Part shown: positions 36,550-51,070 of the stretch, piece after piece
Position numbering within the stretch: position 1 is the stretch's first letter
Layout: each line of letters begins with the position of its first letter
NCBI GenBank assembly: GCA_963678705.1
Contig: OY783221.1
Span: 1,054,001 to 1,118,000, forward strand
Source: Panorpa germanica
Taxonomy: Eukaryota; Arthropoda; Insecta; Mecoptera; Panorpidae
Direction of reading: 5' to 3'
DNA: 64,000 bases
Notes under the pieces: model-generated
Database searches by the model: none
What the model saw: only the letters and a program-made list of their open reading frames with translations
What the model was told of the DNA's origin: nothing
Made by a program: the position numbers and the translations under genes

Positions 36550-39500
36550 ATAAAAAGAATACGTTTTTAAAGTATGTACACCCGCGCCGCACTTTACCTG
36601 GACCTGTACCGGTACATACCGATATGCGAAATGCTAGTCATGCATATTTTGTTGTGTGGAAATGGGTACGTAAAAATGATAGGTTTATAATACAATATAA
36701 AGAAGGAAGGTACGAAGATGAGGACTGAGAAGCTACCTTCAGCTTCAGGACTGAAGACGAAGCTATTTTAAATATATTTTAAAAGCAGTGGAACTGTGAT
36801 TAGATTTTCATGAAGTTTTATGTTGAAATTCATATTTTTTTACAAATAAGGTATAAAATATGTATATCAGAATTTATTTATATATGGAACCATATTCAGT
36901 TCTGAAGGGGTAGAGAGGTGAAGGGGATTATCGTGTGAATCGATGTAATCTACTTCTATTTTTAAACAAACTTTAGAAACATTATAAATGAAACCTAAGG
37001 TACTTTTTGCCTTTGTTGTTCAGACATAGAAATAATAAGCAAACCTGAAATAAAACTTAAATTGGTCGAACATTTGAATACAAATTCACAGAATACTTCC
37101 TTTGTTTCTTTCCAGTGATTATTGATATGCAGGAATTACATACAAAAATACCTGATGATCTATGTAAATTTTTCCGATTCATTACTTAAAATAAGATTTA
37201 TGTTTGCTTATAACTTTTGTTCTATAAAAGTTCCAGCAAAAAGTTAATAATAAACCTTTTAGATAATATTATTACCTACAAAAATGCTCTTTACATAATT
37301 TTTGTGGGAGGCGTAGTTTTGAAAATAAATAAAAGAAACAAGATTATGCCCTTATTTTCAAGTTGGTGGCCGAATGGAGGTCCTCAGCGTGGACGATATA
37401 GTTGAACCGGTAACTACAATACTTTGTTCTCGTCAAAAACATAGTTTATGTTTTTTTCTTTATGTTCTTTATTAAAAAGAAAATTTTGTTTTCGTGTACC
37501 ATAATGGAAAACCAGTTATCCATTTAAATCTAACTGTTTTAATTTTGTATAAAATATTACTTTATCCTCCCCCACTCTAAAGTTATTTTAAAGTAAAAGA
37601 AATGTTTTAATTTTTTTTTAATTATAATATTCTAGTACCTCTATATTAGAGTGAAAATGACACAGTTGGTAGTACTGTAAGTACAAAAAATATAATCTAA
37701 TTTTTAAAAACTAACGTTATTCTATCCAGTCACAATATGTATAAAAGAATAAATGTCTATGAGTCTAAGAAATATTTAAAATCATTTAAAAGGAATTAAT
37801 CTACTCTGCCACACATTATTGTGAAAATTTGTTTTGAAATAATTTCGCTGGACCCAATGCTCATTTCCTTTAAAGGGTGGTCTCACATATTGTCATCTAA
37901 CTGACCACTAGTTCGGGTTCGGAACTTGAACCTAACTCAAAACTTGCCTTCTTGATATATTTTTCTTATTTTTTATCCTTTTCTTTCTTATTATTTTCTC
38001 TATTTATTTTCTTTCTTATTCCTTTCCCCTAAGGTGAAATCCATTTTCTGTTATCTGACGTATATCGCTGTCCTGATTTTTTTATTGAATCTGTTCTATA
38101 TGGTCTCATAATATACACTGTCAAAAGATATTTCTTAGATGAAAAATTCTTTAACCGTAAAATTAAATTTGGTAAACTATTTTTATATCATGATAGGAAG
38201 AGATTCTTTTATAGATTTATGAAGTTAGCAGTAAAACAGTGTTGTGTTGGGGTAGCTATATATGTACAAACATGTATACAGGATGTAGGTCACCTATCCT
38301 CCATGGGTCCATGTACAGATAATGGCAAATTTAATAGATCGAAATCGAATCATTGTTATCATATTATATAATAAGAATTTGGGAAATATCGAACATGGGT
38401 TACGCATCGTGAAGAAAGTCGAATGGAGCATCGTCCTAGCCATATGCGAGATTTATTTATTCATTTAATCCAATGAATTCAATTCACTGGTATTCTTCAT
38501 TTCACGGAGTGGTATTTGTAAGATTTCGTTTCAAAAGAAATACTCGATTCTATAGGGTTCTTTAGATTTCTTTTATAGAGGTAATGTTATTTCGATCCGT
38601 AGAATACAATATATGAATTATAATACGAATTTACAAGCGAAATTCTAATTAAATAATTCTTATTTTTATAATTAAGTATTTTTTAATTGCAAATATTTTA
38701 TACACTGATTTAAATTTAGCGGACTTTTATATACATTGTTTTACATACAGACATGCCTTACTTCTATTACTGACGTTACGCAGCGCCTCTAGCGGTAAGT
38801 TTTTTATTACCAGTAAAGTATTTGACAGCTGTGATCGTCTGATATATCAGTCCAAGTTTATTATATTTTATTAATTAGAAAACGTAATTGCGTGTTATAT
38901 AAATTGTGTTAATTGTTTATAAAACTATCCTTTACAATTTCAAAGTGTTACATTCCTTCCAACATATCGAAAAATACTTGTTTTGTTAGTTTTTAAATCG
39001 TATTATTTTTGGCAACAGGTAGCCATTTTTAATTTAGAAGTTGACATTCACAATAAAAATTAAATATAACAATGCAGAAATATCTAATATTTAATCAGTG
39101 TTACGTATATAGTTATGTGTTAATCTTAATTAATTGTGTCATAAACTTGTGCAACAGTCAGTGAAAGATATGTGAAGTGCCCGCTGACTCTCCGAAATGT
39201 CAAAAAGAATTTCTTTACTACAAATGTCTCTTAATGTAAAGAGCTGCTGTGATTTTCCATTTTGTCTTATCGTTCAATTAAAGTTTAACATTAATATTAA
39301 GATGTATAGCTAACTGAATCAACATACAAAAACATTTTTTTTTTAGATTGCACTACTCTTGTAATGCGTTTCCATTTTATTCATCTCTCGGTACCTTTGA
39401 CAGCAGTTTGCAAATATATTTTCTAAATTAAAATCTTTACATTAAATCACATTTGTTTTAAAGAAAGTACGTAATTAATGCATGCTTTTTAAATAGTGTT

Positions 39501-40594
39501 CATATATAATAGTGTGAGTGTACTGTGTTATGTGCTTGGCTCCGGTCACCGTGGTTTTCAACGTTCCTGCAATTCAAGGTTAGTTTTGTTGACATTGCTA
39601 TTATCTTTGCCTTTCGGACAATGTATTTTTATGCATTCGTTTCTTTGCGTAAACAGTATGTGTTTCAACATGTTTTAACCTGTCCAAACCAAAGTTTGCA
39701 TATGTACTAATCTATCAGATAAATAATTCACAGTTCTTACATGAATAAAATTGATTTTTTGAGTCTAACCTTTCTATAGGTTAGGTTGCTTCATATTTGA
39801 AACGTCAATACGTTGTCAGCTTGTACTTTTATACAAATAGTAGCAAAGGAGACATATTTTTGTATCTTTAACTAAATAAGTTGTCTAATGATTTGCTCCT
39901 ACTAGATTAAACATAGACCCTTAGTAATTATACCAGCCATTTCGCGACTTGCAATTTAGTTATGGTGATGTTAATATCTCATTATATAAGAGCTGGTCGC
40001 GAGCGTAGTGCAATGTGCGGGGAGCGAGGGATGCAGGGCGGTCCAGGGGTTCACTCGTATATTATATTTTGGTGCCAAATAACATTAACAGCGTAATATT
40101 GTTGCGGTAGTGTTTCTGATTTATGTTTTGGTATTATGTGATTCTATTTACTAGATGGTTACTATACTATATAACATGTTTGCTTTTTTTGTTGGTTCCT
40201 TTTCTGAAGTTATTTCATATATAAAGTGGCAGTAGATATATGTTTTTATTTATTACCTCAATACAAATGGAAAAACACAATTTGAATATTATTTTGTAAT
40301 ATTATTATACAGCAGTAGTATGAATCATAAAATGTTTTTGGGTTTTGATATTTTTTTCTCGCTAAAATAATATAAATGTTGCAAGTAATATTACTAAATA
40401 AGTTTTTAAAAACTGTCGTCGTTTTGCATAGAGTTTTTTTTAGTATAAGAGCCAAAAGAAATACTTTTTAAAGTTTCTTTTAGAGATGCGAAAACTATTT
40501 ATGCAAATTTATTCAGTATTCTTAAAGCAGTTTATTCTTCACTATTCATTTACTTGTAAAACTAAATAAATTTAGAAATTTCCTAATTATTTTT
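36550..40594. other. Intergenic, no gene seen
   Basis: AT-rich with G-rich islands at 36907-36930 and 40012-40045. TATACAGGATGTAGG at 38276 is a weak transposon-end-like motif. Open frames here are short and featureless. Confidence 0.5.
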
Positions 40595-40599
40595 TTCCT

Positions 40600-40830
40600 T
40601 ACATGTTTTTCACAAGTATTATTCGGACTCGGCATTTGTTCGCATTAAGAAGCAATGCTTTATCAATACACAAAATTCAGTTTTTCCATTGTTTTGAAAC
40701 TTACAAAAGTAGCGTCATTAAAACTACTGTAACTTGTAAAGCAACGGGCGAAAGTTCATGAAATTTTCACACATATCGGTTGAAGGTTGATACTATCAAA
40801 TTAATTCAATTTTTATCAAAATTTCCTCCG
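40600..40830 (-). mobile_element. mariner relic, 5' end with transposase N terminus
   Basis: The minus strand has ATG at 40689 followed by EK, then EFCVLIKHCFLMRTN after a one-base slip, the mariner transposase N terminus. The non-coding part matches the element at 5310 (TCGGTTGAAGGTTGATACTA). The rest of the transposase is absent. Confidence 0.65.
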
Positions 40831-43800
40831 CGAAGTTACTGATCACGTGATAGTAACATTATAAATACAAATATTATGAGTATTAGAAGTATTGTAACAG
40901 TCTTCGACACGGACGGCAACAAATTCTCATCGTTTGACGATTCAAACCATTATGCTTCTGCCTGCCACAGTTTGCTTTGATTTACAGCTGTAATTTATTT
41001 TATAATGTACAGCGGGTTGCATGGTTTTTAGGATGAGGGAGCAGGCTGTGCTTTAGCCGCATTTAAATAACAATTGTACAAGTAAAATATAGCAACTGGT
41101 TCCACCTGAGCTTTTAAATGTAATAAATGTGCTAGGAAAACGATATTTAATATATATATATGTACCTAGTAATAATAATAATAATATGAGATAGTAAAAA
41201 GTATCAACCAGAAAAGAATTAGGTTAAACATTTGAATATTTTGTATTTTGTTATGTCTTACAAAGCATTCGGAGATTTGTAAGAAAATCTGACTGTTGAA
41301 AGGAAATGTGCTGGCTTGCAAAAATATATAGAAGTATAAGGAAATGGATGTCACATCTGCAGAGCCGCAGGGATTATGTTTATTCCATGTCAGACGTATA
41401 TACGAAAATGGAAGCTCAGTTGCTATGTACGTATGCATCTACTAGCTTGTCGTCCCATTGCAAAGAGACGTATCGCATCAAACGCATAGCTTTATTGAAT
41501 AAATTGAATTTTGTAGCATTCGTATATTTATTAGTTCCATTTAGTTGAGCATTAGGTTCCTTTCCCACGTCGTTATTTACCACTGCATTACTAGAACTCT
41601 GTATACTACATTAGTAACAATAAAGTAAAGCTTCTATATACTATTGCTAACCATTTCAAAGTTTTCTTTTAACTTTATGATTGTAAAATGGCGAAAAACT
41701 TCGGAAATATTGCTGATAAGAAACCACTTACCGCAAATACATTTTAACTTTAAGAAACTACAAAGTAGCGTCCTCAGAAGTCATAAAATATCTGCAATAG
41801 TTCCTGAAGATAACTTCTTGCACTTTTAACATCCTGAAATCGTAAATGTAGAACGCGAGGGGTGTTGGAGGAGAAGTGGTGTACGTCGGAGCAACTTGTA
41901 GGAATCAACGATTCGCCGTGAATATTGAAATACTAGTTTATGTAAGACACATCGAATAACCAAAGATATTTAAAGTATTGATGTCTTCTTCAATTGCTAG
42001 ATAAAAATATGTGATAATCGAAGCCAAAAGCTGTGTCTGATATCAAAGTCAAATAATTAAATTAAATTAAAATTTTAAGCACTCATTGGTCATAATTATA
42101 TAATAAATAATGATTTAATTAATTTCAAAATAACAATCAGCCAATATAAAATAAATTACGTGAAGGTAATAAATGCCATAAATAAAACTGCATCCATCAT
42201 GGGACTATTATTGGATTTCACGGCCAAAATGGCGGTAGATCGATGCTATTTTCACTTCACTTAGCCATTGGTGGTATTTAATTAACAAGTTTTATTTGGT
42301 CAATAAACTGTACTATTAGTTTTAGTTTATTCGGTTCAACTATCAACTATTAATTCACTTCAACCTGACAAGTGAGTAGGACCCTGGACCACCCTCTCTA
42401 CCCCATCTCTCTATAGACCATTGGTTTAGTGCAAATGAACCATTTGCACGCTACAATTCGATTGATTTAGAACTAGTATCACAACAATCGTGTATTTATA
42501 TGTTGAAGCTGATAGTAGTCTGACTGTTCAGCTGTTCAATTGTTGTAACAATGTATTAACGACGTGAAAATAAACCTATTTCGTGTACTACATGAATTGT
42601 ACATCAGCTGCGAATAACAATTCGAAAGGGTTGTTGATGGTTGTGGATGCGTCTGATATAAAAACAACATCAGTATTAGAGATCAAATTAAAAATAATTT
42701 ATTTTGCTGAAAATCTATGCTAAAAATTATGCCACTCGCTTCTCTTTTCTTGCACGTGTCATACGATAAATCAACGCACTTGATGCGAGCTATTTATTGC
42801 AGAAAATTACTTTTTATAAAATCGAACTCATGCACATTATAACACGGTATCAATCACTTAACAATCGGTTATCGTGACGACTAGGTACTTGACATATCGT
42901 TACCACGTGATCACTCGATTCATACACCTAGACATTCGTTTTCCAGACGAAGCCGACCCGTGGTTTCTCATGTTGGGTACTATACAGTCATATACATCAC
43001 TAGTAAAGGGTCTACGACTATATTAGCCCTTGTAATTATTTACAATATCAAAGCAACGTAGCTTACTTCGTACAAGACACATTTACCACAAACTTTATAC
43101 AAAAACAGTCTGCACACCCACGATCCATCTTCTTTATTGAATCAGCTGACAAGTAGAGCGAATAGCCTAGCCCGCATAACTCATGAGCCTGGAGCCCCCC
43201 TCCCCTTCGACCAAACTACCAGTAATTCCAAAGCGTTACATCATCCATGGTTTTGATACCATTACACCAAACTCAAAGTCCTGTTTTGAGGTTGCTGTTG
43301 AGGAAACTGTTTCATCCAGAATGGTATTTATCACTACGCGAAATAGGTATGTCTTTAGGCACTCTGAAAATAAGGGCTCGCTTAGATAAGGTTATTATTA
43401 CTTGTGTAATAGTTAAAACTATGATAGCAAGTGATTTTAAACTTAAAAGGTCTCTCATAGATTGCTGAAAGTATTAGTTTCAAATCACAAGAAAGTCGTT
43501 TGGCAGTCCTAGAGCATTGATATTGGACATAAAAGTGCTTTACCACCTTAGAGCATATATATATGGAGAGTGAATGCTGGAGCTGAAAGTGTGTCCAACA
43601 TGTGTGCGAGAGAGAAAGGTATATGTTCCTATTTGTTCTCTATGCTGTAGCTTTCAGACTTTTGCATTATATTCAGTAAGATCCTTTCAGTTGTAGAAAC
43701 CACGAATAAAAACAAAAATATATCAACTTAAAATTCACTTCATTTCTATCTAAATGGTTTTCAGATACACGCGTCCCTCTCCCCTCTCTCTCTATCTCTC

Positions 43801-46800
43801 CCACAATCCTATTTCCCTTACAAGTACGATATGTTAACGTTCTAGTCAAAAACAAAACCATTCATCCGAATATAATAATGACTGATGCTGTAACATAGAG
43901 TTCTCTGTAAAATCAGCGACGTCTGGTGATGCTGTCTGGACCAGAACTTTAACTAAATCTCTTTATATATAATTTAGTTATTCATTTTCTCAGTAAGATT
44001 TTTCCTTTTCGTTGTTAATAGAGAAGGTTGAACTAAATGCGGCGAAATAAGTAGATTTATGAATTAAGGGGGCGGACCGTATTATAATTTTGTCAGCAGT
44101 TCTTTATTTAGAAATAGGTCTTGTTTCGTACATAGCAAGGGTATCCTAAAGGGACGTCTAAAACGAAGGCAATCACTCGTGATTTAATGTAGACCATATG
44201 AAAAATCCCCATAATATAAAAAGAAATCTATACCTAAAAAATAAAAATATAAAACTCAATCTTTTCTTTAACATGGGTCTAAACACATTTGCTACATAAA
44301 TAGTACATAAGTGTTACTTAAGTATGTCTTGTAATGATTCCAAAGCAATGTTTATTGTGTGATGTTTTAGAATGATGAAAGATACAAACCCTTTGTGCCT
44401 AATTAGCAAATTGCAACCGTTATATCATTTGTAAATAACCACAATTTATGACAGTCATTATAAGCAAATCTTTTACCGCCATGTCCTCCTCCTCTTCCAT
44501 TACCACCCACCAATCTCTGGCAGCCATGACAATCCTGACAGTCACAGTTCAGATTTTATATTTCATTTATTATAATCATTATTAGTGAATTGAAAGATGA
44601 TAAGTGAAACATATAATATTAATTAATTTTTGCAAATTAGAACACTTTTATGTTTAAGTTTCATTATATTTCAAATAGTTAGATTTTAATATATCAATAA
44701 GAGTTCTAACAAAATTAGATGCCGAATTTTACCTTTTTTTTATGTTAAGGTTGCATTAATTCAGTCATGTCATAACGTGATTTTAAAAACGTTTTCATCT
44801 TCCAGAACATACCCAGAAATGTTAATGACAGTTGTTTGTGTTTAAATTTAAATGCAACACGTATACCGGGCTAATTACCAACCGCAAAATGTTAAATACA
44901 CATGCATGATATTACAATATACATGTATGGTATAGTGTGTAACGTTGTAAAGCTGTAGAGTGTAGTGCATATATAAGGGAGAGAAGTGGCCAAATGGGTG
45001 CTCCAATTTACCATATATATGTATGTTAAAATGAAACAGTAATTAACTAAGGTGGATATGGGAGTCACGAGGATATAGCAGCTCGTTTGCATAGACCTGT
45101 GTTCGAGTGGACTGTGTATGGTACACTGCACAGTAGAAATGTAGAAGATCTGGTGCAGGAAGAGTAAAGTTAGGGCAAACTAGCCGAGCAACGAAGTTTT
45201 CAACGAAAACGAAAAACGAGGGTCGTATTATGAGGCACTTTTGAATAGTATTTATGCACATCTCTGCTCATGATGTCACCATCAAAAGCATGCAACGTAA
45301 TTGCTCTGCGATCAAGAAACATAGTCGCTCAAAACCAGTTTCAAATCAGTTTAGTTTCGTTCGTGCCGTGTGTGTTCTCTCACTCGTATACACGTGCGTT
45401 TTCTTACTATCAACATAGTAGCATTCTCATTCATTCTCGCGTTTGCAATCAGTCAACCCATGCAGACGGCCTTAAAGTATTATCATGAAAAGATTTATTG
45501 TCATTCGCATCTGCGTATAATTAGAAGTGTAGAATCTAGCAGAATGTCGTAGAACGCATTGTAGATGTTTACGTGTGTCGTAATTATTGGATTTTTAGTT
45601 TCAAAATAACTTTTTATAAAACTTAATAATATTTATAAGTTTGACGACTTTAAAAAGTAGTTTAATAAATTTGAAAATATATTTTTATAATAAAACTTTG
45701 TCTTTTAAAAGTAAAGTAAAGTAAAATAAAGTTTAGATGCTATCAAAATGAAAGAAACAAAGCTGCTATTTGTAAAATTCTATCCTAGAAAGTTGAAACG
45801 ATAGGGTTGCACATATAGTGAACAAAAGATTGTTTTTACAAAAGAATGACGTTGCATTTTGTTTCAGCGTATCATTCTTCTTCTTATTTATTACATACGA
45901 TAAAATATGTACGTCAAAATAAATGGTTATTTGTGTTAACTTAAAAGTCCGCCACTTTGTAAAAGAGCGAGTACTCGAGAGCTCTTCTTTGTTTTTGCCG
46001 GAGCTGTAGCTGCAGCATCAACAAAGTAAAGAGATGCACAGGCTTGCAACTTTGTTATTGAAATTGTTGTACGTACACGGGCGTACGCAAAGAGGACAAA
46101 CACTCACTCGCTATCGCGTGGAAATACAAATTCAAGAGAATAGTGTCTGTAACTAATACGTATTTTAACTTTGCGCCCAATGGAATATTTTCTGTGTACA
46201 CCCATGTTTTTATACCTTATATATTTTGCATAATGAAGTTTTTTATATTATGTACTGCATTCATAGATCTAATGAAAATTTACTGTGTGTTTATTTTTAG
46301 TTATGAATGTCACACATTTTATTGCGCTATTGAATTTAAATGTTAATTTTACTTTTTTATTATGTTTCTATATGTACGAATATACAAAAACGGTCTTCCG
46401 ACTAAGGAATAACTAAAGAAATTAATCAGATGGTTCCAAGAAGTTAATTACTGAGTTTTAGGTTCACTTTTGTTATGGATTACGTGTGTTTGTGATTCCC
46501 TGTTCTTTTTTTCGTTGTTACACTACAAAGTATTCTATATTGAAATGCTGAATCAATAGCTGCATTTAAGTGCTTTCTATATTTAAGTAAACAACTGCAA
46601 CTTAAAGAAAAAGAAAAATACATTCTATGATGTGTACTCCAAGAGATAGAATCTTTTGTGATGCTTATTGCAAAGAACAAATGATTATGACAGATGGGAA
46701 CGTGCCAGAAGTCTGACAATGCTCCAGGAGTCTAGGAAGTTGATAAATCTTTCATTCTTAGAATAGATGATGCACGAGTACAACTCCTTGTTTTGCGCAT

Positions 46801-47143
46801 TTTAATGAGAGCTCATGAAGAACTTGTTATTGTTGTTAGTTTGTTCTTCTATTTGCTGCTTACTAATTTAGTAACTTCTATGTTATTTTGAACAAGATTA
46901 TGTAACTATAAAAACTATAATTTTAAATATTACAACATTTCGAGTTCCGTCAAAAACGTATCAATCGAATAAATCGATAATAAATGTTATTAATAATTAA
47001 ATCAATTCCTTTTTTTATTTTGTAATGATATGCGTTACAATCTGTTACAATAAGTACCTATTCTAAAAATGAAGATTAACCTAGATAAGAAATAGTCGTC
47101 CAGTATGAATGACAATTAAAAACGTTGTGGTAGCTTTAACACA
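40831..47143. other. Intergenic, no gene seen
   Basis: (TA)n and (AAT)n runs at 41150-41186. Pyrimidine-rich islands at 42380-42415, 43195-43206, 43772-43805 and 44485-44515, and a G-rich island at 41858-41880. The open frames at 43183-43468 and 45270-45552 show no recognisable family. Confidence 0.5.
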
Positions 47144-47445
47144 CTATGCATCTTTAGTTTTAAAGTCAGACGTATGTTTATCTAGTAAATACACAGCTAG
47201 ATAGTTTGGATGCTTGTTTAGTCGCTGCTGGTATCTTTGGTTGAATTTGTTAATTTCTTCTTTAACAGTTGTAATGCCAAAGTCATGGCTGATGAATTTG
47301 TTGTTTATGAACCACGGGATATCCATAATGATTCTTACTGTTTTCGACTGAAATCTTTCTAGTTTTCTATGTTTGATACACTAGATGTTCCCCACAGTTC
47401 AATGCCGTTGAAGCGCAAAGAATTATTCTTAAATACCTTTTTCTT
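47144..47445 (-). mobile_element. Jockey-clade LINE, 3' coding fragment
   Basis: The minus strand encodes GIELWGTSSVSNI, then, after a one-base slip, RFQSKTVRIIMDIPWFINN, ISHDFGITTVKEEI and RYQQRLNKHPNYLAVYLLD. This is the end of a Jockey-type ORF2 after the reverse transcriptase (relatives read YGIQLWG, RFQSK, PWYV.N, HPN.LA). All upstream domains are missing, consistent with 5' truncation. Confidence 0.8.
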
Positions 47446-48808
47446 GTGGGTAATATAATTGTAAAGCAAGTGTAACAAACTCATATTTCTCAATTTATTA
47501 TTAAAATGTCTGCAATACTTTAGTTAGCTACTGCTTTGTAAATATGTTTAACATAATTTAAATAATAACATCTAATTTTTTTTGTTTTTCTAAACATTTT
47601 GAGCGGTCGCATCGGTTGGATAGCTTGAGATTATTTAACATTAAAAGTGATATACCATAACTAAATATTTCCTTCAAAGATATACATATGAAGAACTTTA
47701 TTTCCTGTTCTATTTGCTTTGGTTTCTTTTACCTACTTCTGTATAAAGCAAATGCTGAACAAATATTCTCTAGTACGAATATTTAACTATAAATAATGAA
47801 TTAATACCTTGAAACTTTAGTGCTTCTGTACTTCGCACCTGATGTATAAAGTACGTGCATAAATGATGATGTTATGCAAGAAAGAGTCTCAGTGCAATTG
47901 CACGGTAGTGTGTAGTACATGCAGATACTCACTGTTTATTCCTTAGATATTACTCTCTTTACACAATGCTTGATGTACCCCTACGTTGCTTTCATGCACT
48001 CAGAATAAAGCATCTAACATCACAGCAACGGGCGTCTGGTATTGGCGTCGGCGTCGTCGGAACACTGTATGCAAAATGATTTAAGAGATGTTCTCATAAA
48101 GGTAACATTAGCGCTGTATTTCAATGCTTTAAATTATAGGGACAACGTAGACGCAGTAGGTAATGCAGACAGAGTGGAATTTGGAGAGAAATTTCTAATT
48201 ACTATTAAAGTAACTATAAACTATCATTCAATATACACCCCTCCTCTACCCTGCACCTCTCCAAGCTTAATTTCCTATGTAAGTTCAATATTAGAAATGT
48301 ATCTAAGAACAAATCCGCGTCTGCTTGAACTAACTCTCTCTCTTCTGCACTTGTAATGAAGAATGATAAAGAACATTGCATTAGTCAAGTACATATTTCC
48401 ACTATGGATTTGAAGAGAGAGAGAAAGGGGTGTTGTAAAGTTAAAGGGAGTAGGAGGGGATCTGCAACCCTGTCATAAGCAGCAGGAAGCAATGACTAAT
48501 GGATTCAGTAAATTCTAAATACTATATAAAAAAAATGTAATGTCATGTTACATTATTTCATGAAAAATTAAGGATTAACTTTTGACATTTACAATTTGTT
48601 ACCAAAACCGTAAAAGTAATATTACTTTTGTATTAAATTGTAATTGATTTTTAGCATTATGACTGTATACTTCGTACTCTGATATTTTAATGGACAGTTA
48701 TATGACCCGCTCAGAAACCAACGTGGTTAAGTCCTTATTTTATGATTTTTGTAAATTTCAATGGAATCAATAATATTCATTTTACTTTTTCGAGGATTTA
48801 CACGCTCA
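47446..48808. other. Intergenic, no gene seen
   Basis: GC-richer patch at 48025-48065 and a purine-rich patch at 48412-48462. The open frame at 48042-48356 has no recognisable domain. Confidence 0.5.
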
Positions 48809-49441
48809 AGGTGTGGGTGAAGGTCAAACCGATAAAAAAAAGCATATTTTCGATAAATGTCAAATGTCATGATAAAATGACATTTGAAGAATACTTTGTG
48901 AAATTTTTATAAATAATTGTCAAGAAATAAGGCATTGACAGCGAATCTGCGCAGACTCATAACTCATCACTGGATTTTCTGAAATCAAAAAACCAAAATG
49001 ATTTCATTAGTTGATAAGTTTTTTTAGGTAACGCTGCCGAGTTTTTCTTTTCGTATTGATAAAAGTCAAAGTACCGATTTTTCATGAAAAAAATCAAAAA
49101 CTTTGTTATTTTAAAACACGTTGAAATTAAAAAATAAAATAAAACTCGAAAGCGTTACCTCGGCATTTATGTAAAGAAAGAGTGTACAAAATTTTAAAAG
49201 AATCGGTCCAGTAGATTTTGAGCTAGAGAGGGCACCGACTCTGAAAAAGCCATGTGTGAGAAACCGCATTTAAAAGTTTCAAAGTAACACGAAAGCAGAC
49301 CAGAGAGGTGAAGACTTAAAACTCTATATCTCCGACAGTTTTACTCCAATCGACTTCAAATTTTGACACAATAAACTAAATAAGTTGTACAATAATATAA
49401 ATGAATAATAAAAAAATTAGAAAAAAAAGGTTGACCTTACG
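48809..49441 (-). mobile_element. Family A MITE, copy 4
   Basis: Left end GTGTGGGTGAAGGTCAAACC and right end GGTTGACCTTACGC, an eroded inverted pair. The body matches copy 2 closely in the same orientation, with a deletion that removes the CxxCG part of the family frame. Confidence 0.75.
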
Positions 49442-51070
49442 CAGTTATTTTATCGCTAACGAAGCTATGAAATCGAGTGAAATTTTGAAGAGACTCCAAG
49501 CTACTCTGAGTAAAACCCAAGTATCCTTCAAATAATTTCGGTTTAGAATCGCTGTTAAAATTGCAAATTATTTTTCGTCTCAACGCGGATGAGGTGTTGC
49601 AACTACGTAATTTAACATTGAATGCACAGTAACGACTCATGCTAGAACCTAGTGAACAGCATCTTAACGATTACCTGCCGCTAACTACGTACCTGCTGGC
49701 ATCGGTAACACCCCCAGTCGAGTTGTGAGTTGTCCAGGAGGCAGCAGTCGCTGGTTATGTTTATGATAAAACCCTTTGACTATGTTAATTAAAGCTCCCA
49801 GTTGTAATTTAATGGTCTGCCGCGTACAATGCCTTTGTTTATCGATGGAGAGTCCAAGCCCATGCCCATATCCCGTATTTCTACTATATATATATATATA
49901 TTTCATATTTTAAAATAAACTAACACCTGAAATTTAAAACAGCGGAAACGTTTTATGTTCGGATATTAATTCATAAATGAAAAATGTATGCAAATTGTTT
50001 AACACACTAATTGATATTTTCACGGGACCTTGTCACATATTGTTTTTATGCATAGCGTTGATATAAATAAATATTCAAATTGAATGCAGAAATAAATTGC
50101 TTGGCATTATTATAAAATCACACGTTGTGTGCTACCCGAGTGTGTTTGTAGAAGAGGTGGACCAACCTCCAAAAAATCTAAATTTGTGGTGAATATGTAA
50201 AAGTGTACCCTCTATTCGTACTAATGCATATCCATTACGCTGCATCCCTTGGTGAGTCTTAATCTCCTTTAACTATTTTCGTATTTTTGACCGCCTTTAT
50301 CTTCCAATGTACAATTTTTATTTTCTTAGCTCTTCCTCTACTTGCTTTTTCAACTCACCCTGGGTCTTCCTTGTCGTTATCTTAAATCAATGGTGAACGT
50401 TATTTTGTGAATCTCTAAAATATGTTTCTGCCTGGAATTTATTGAAAAGAACTGTCGCTCGTGTAGTTACATACGTTAATACTATTTCTATTATTAAGAT
50501 AAATCAAACAACGCACTAGTTTCATTAAATATTTAATTAAATTCTCCAGTCTGTTAACCTATAATGTCTGTGTGGTGGTGGTGGCAGTGGTGCTGGTGTT
50601 GGTGAGGCGTCTAAGTAAGTTTATTTTCTGGTGTGTAATGTATCACTCTCAGTAACTACAACTGTAATTTATAATTAAATTTAACCATGAATAATGCTGC
50701 TTGTAACATTGAAATTCTCTGCACGAAACTTTGATAGATTAATTAGGTAACGGCGCCACACATTTAGTGTTTTGAATCTGGTGCTTCTGCATCTACGACA
50801 AGCTTGAACATGTTTATTTGCTTCGTTTAATCACGTGGATTTACCCGACCGCTACGTTATTGCCATGAACTACGGACGACTACTGCTCTGAATAGAGGAT
50901 TGCTGTGCTGGTCCTGGGAAAGCGACGTGGCATTCTACCTTAACAACGTAAATCACGTTTATATTGTGATTATAAAGCACTGCTAAATAACACACTTCAC
51001 ACCAAATACAATGAATCTGTAGCATCTTTAGGAAAAACTAGTAATCATCATTCAAAAATGTTCCTTTTGT
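49442..51070. other. Intergenic, no gene seen
   Basis: Short (TA)n at 49884-49901 and a GGT-rich stretch at 50571-50605. The open frame at 49685-49906 runs partly through the TA repeat. Confidence 0.5.

Noticed and set aside
45040-45130. Possible tRNA-like or SINE sequence with TGTTCGAGTGG
   Set aside because: Only a weak B-box-like string, no convincing A-box at the right distance.
45345-45375. TCAGTTTAGTTTCGTTCGTG as an insect core promoter
   Set aside because: Initiator-like, but no supporting downstream gene with recognisable coding sequence.
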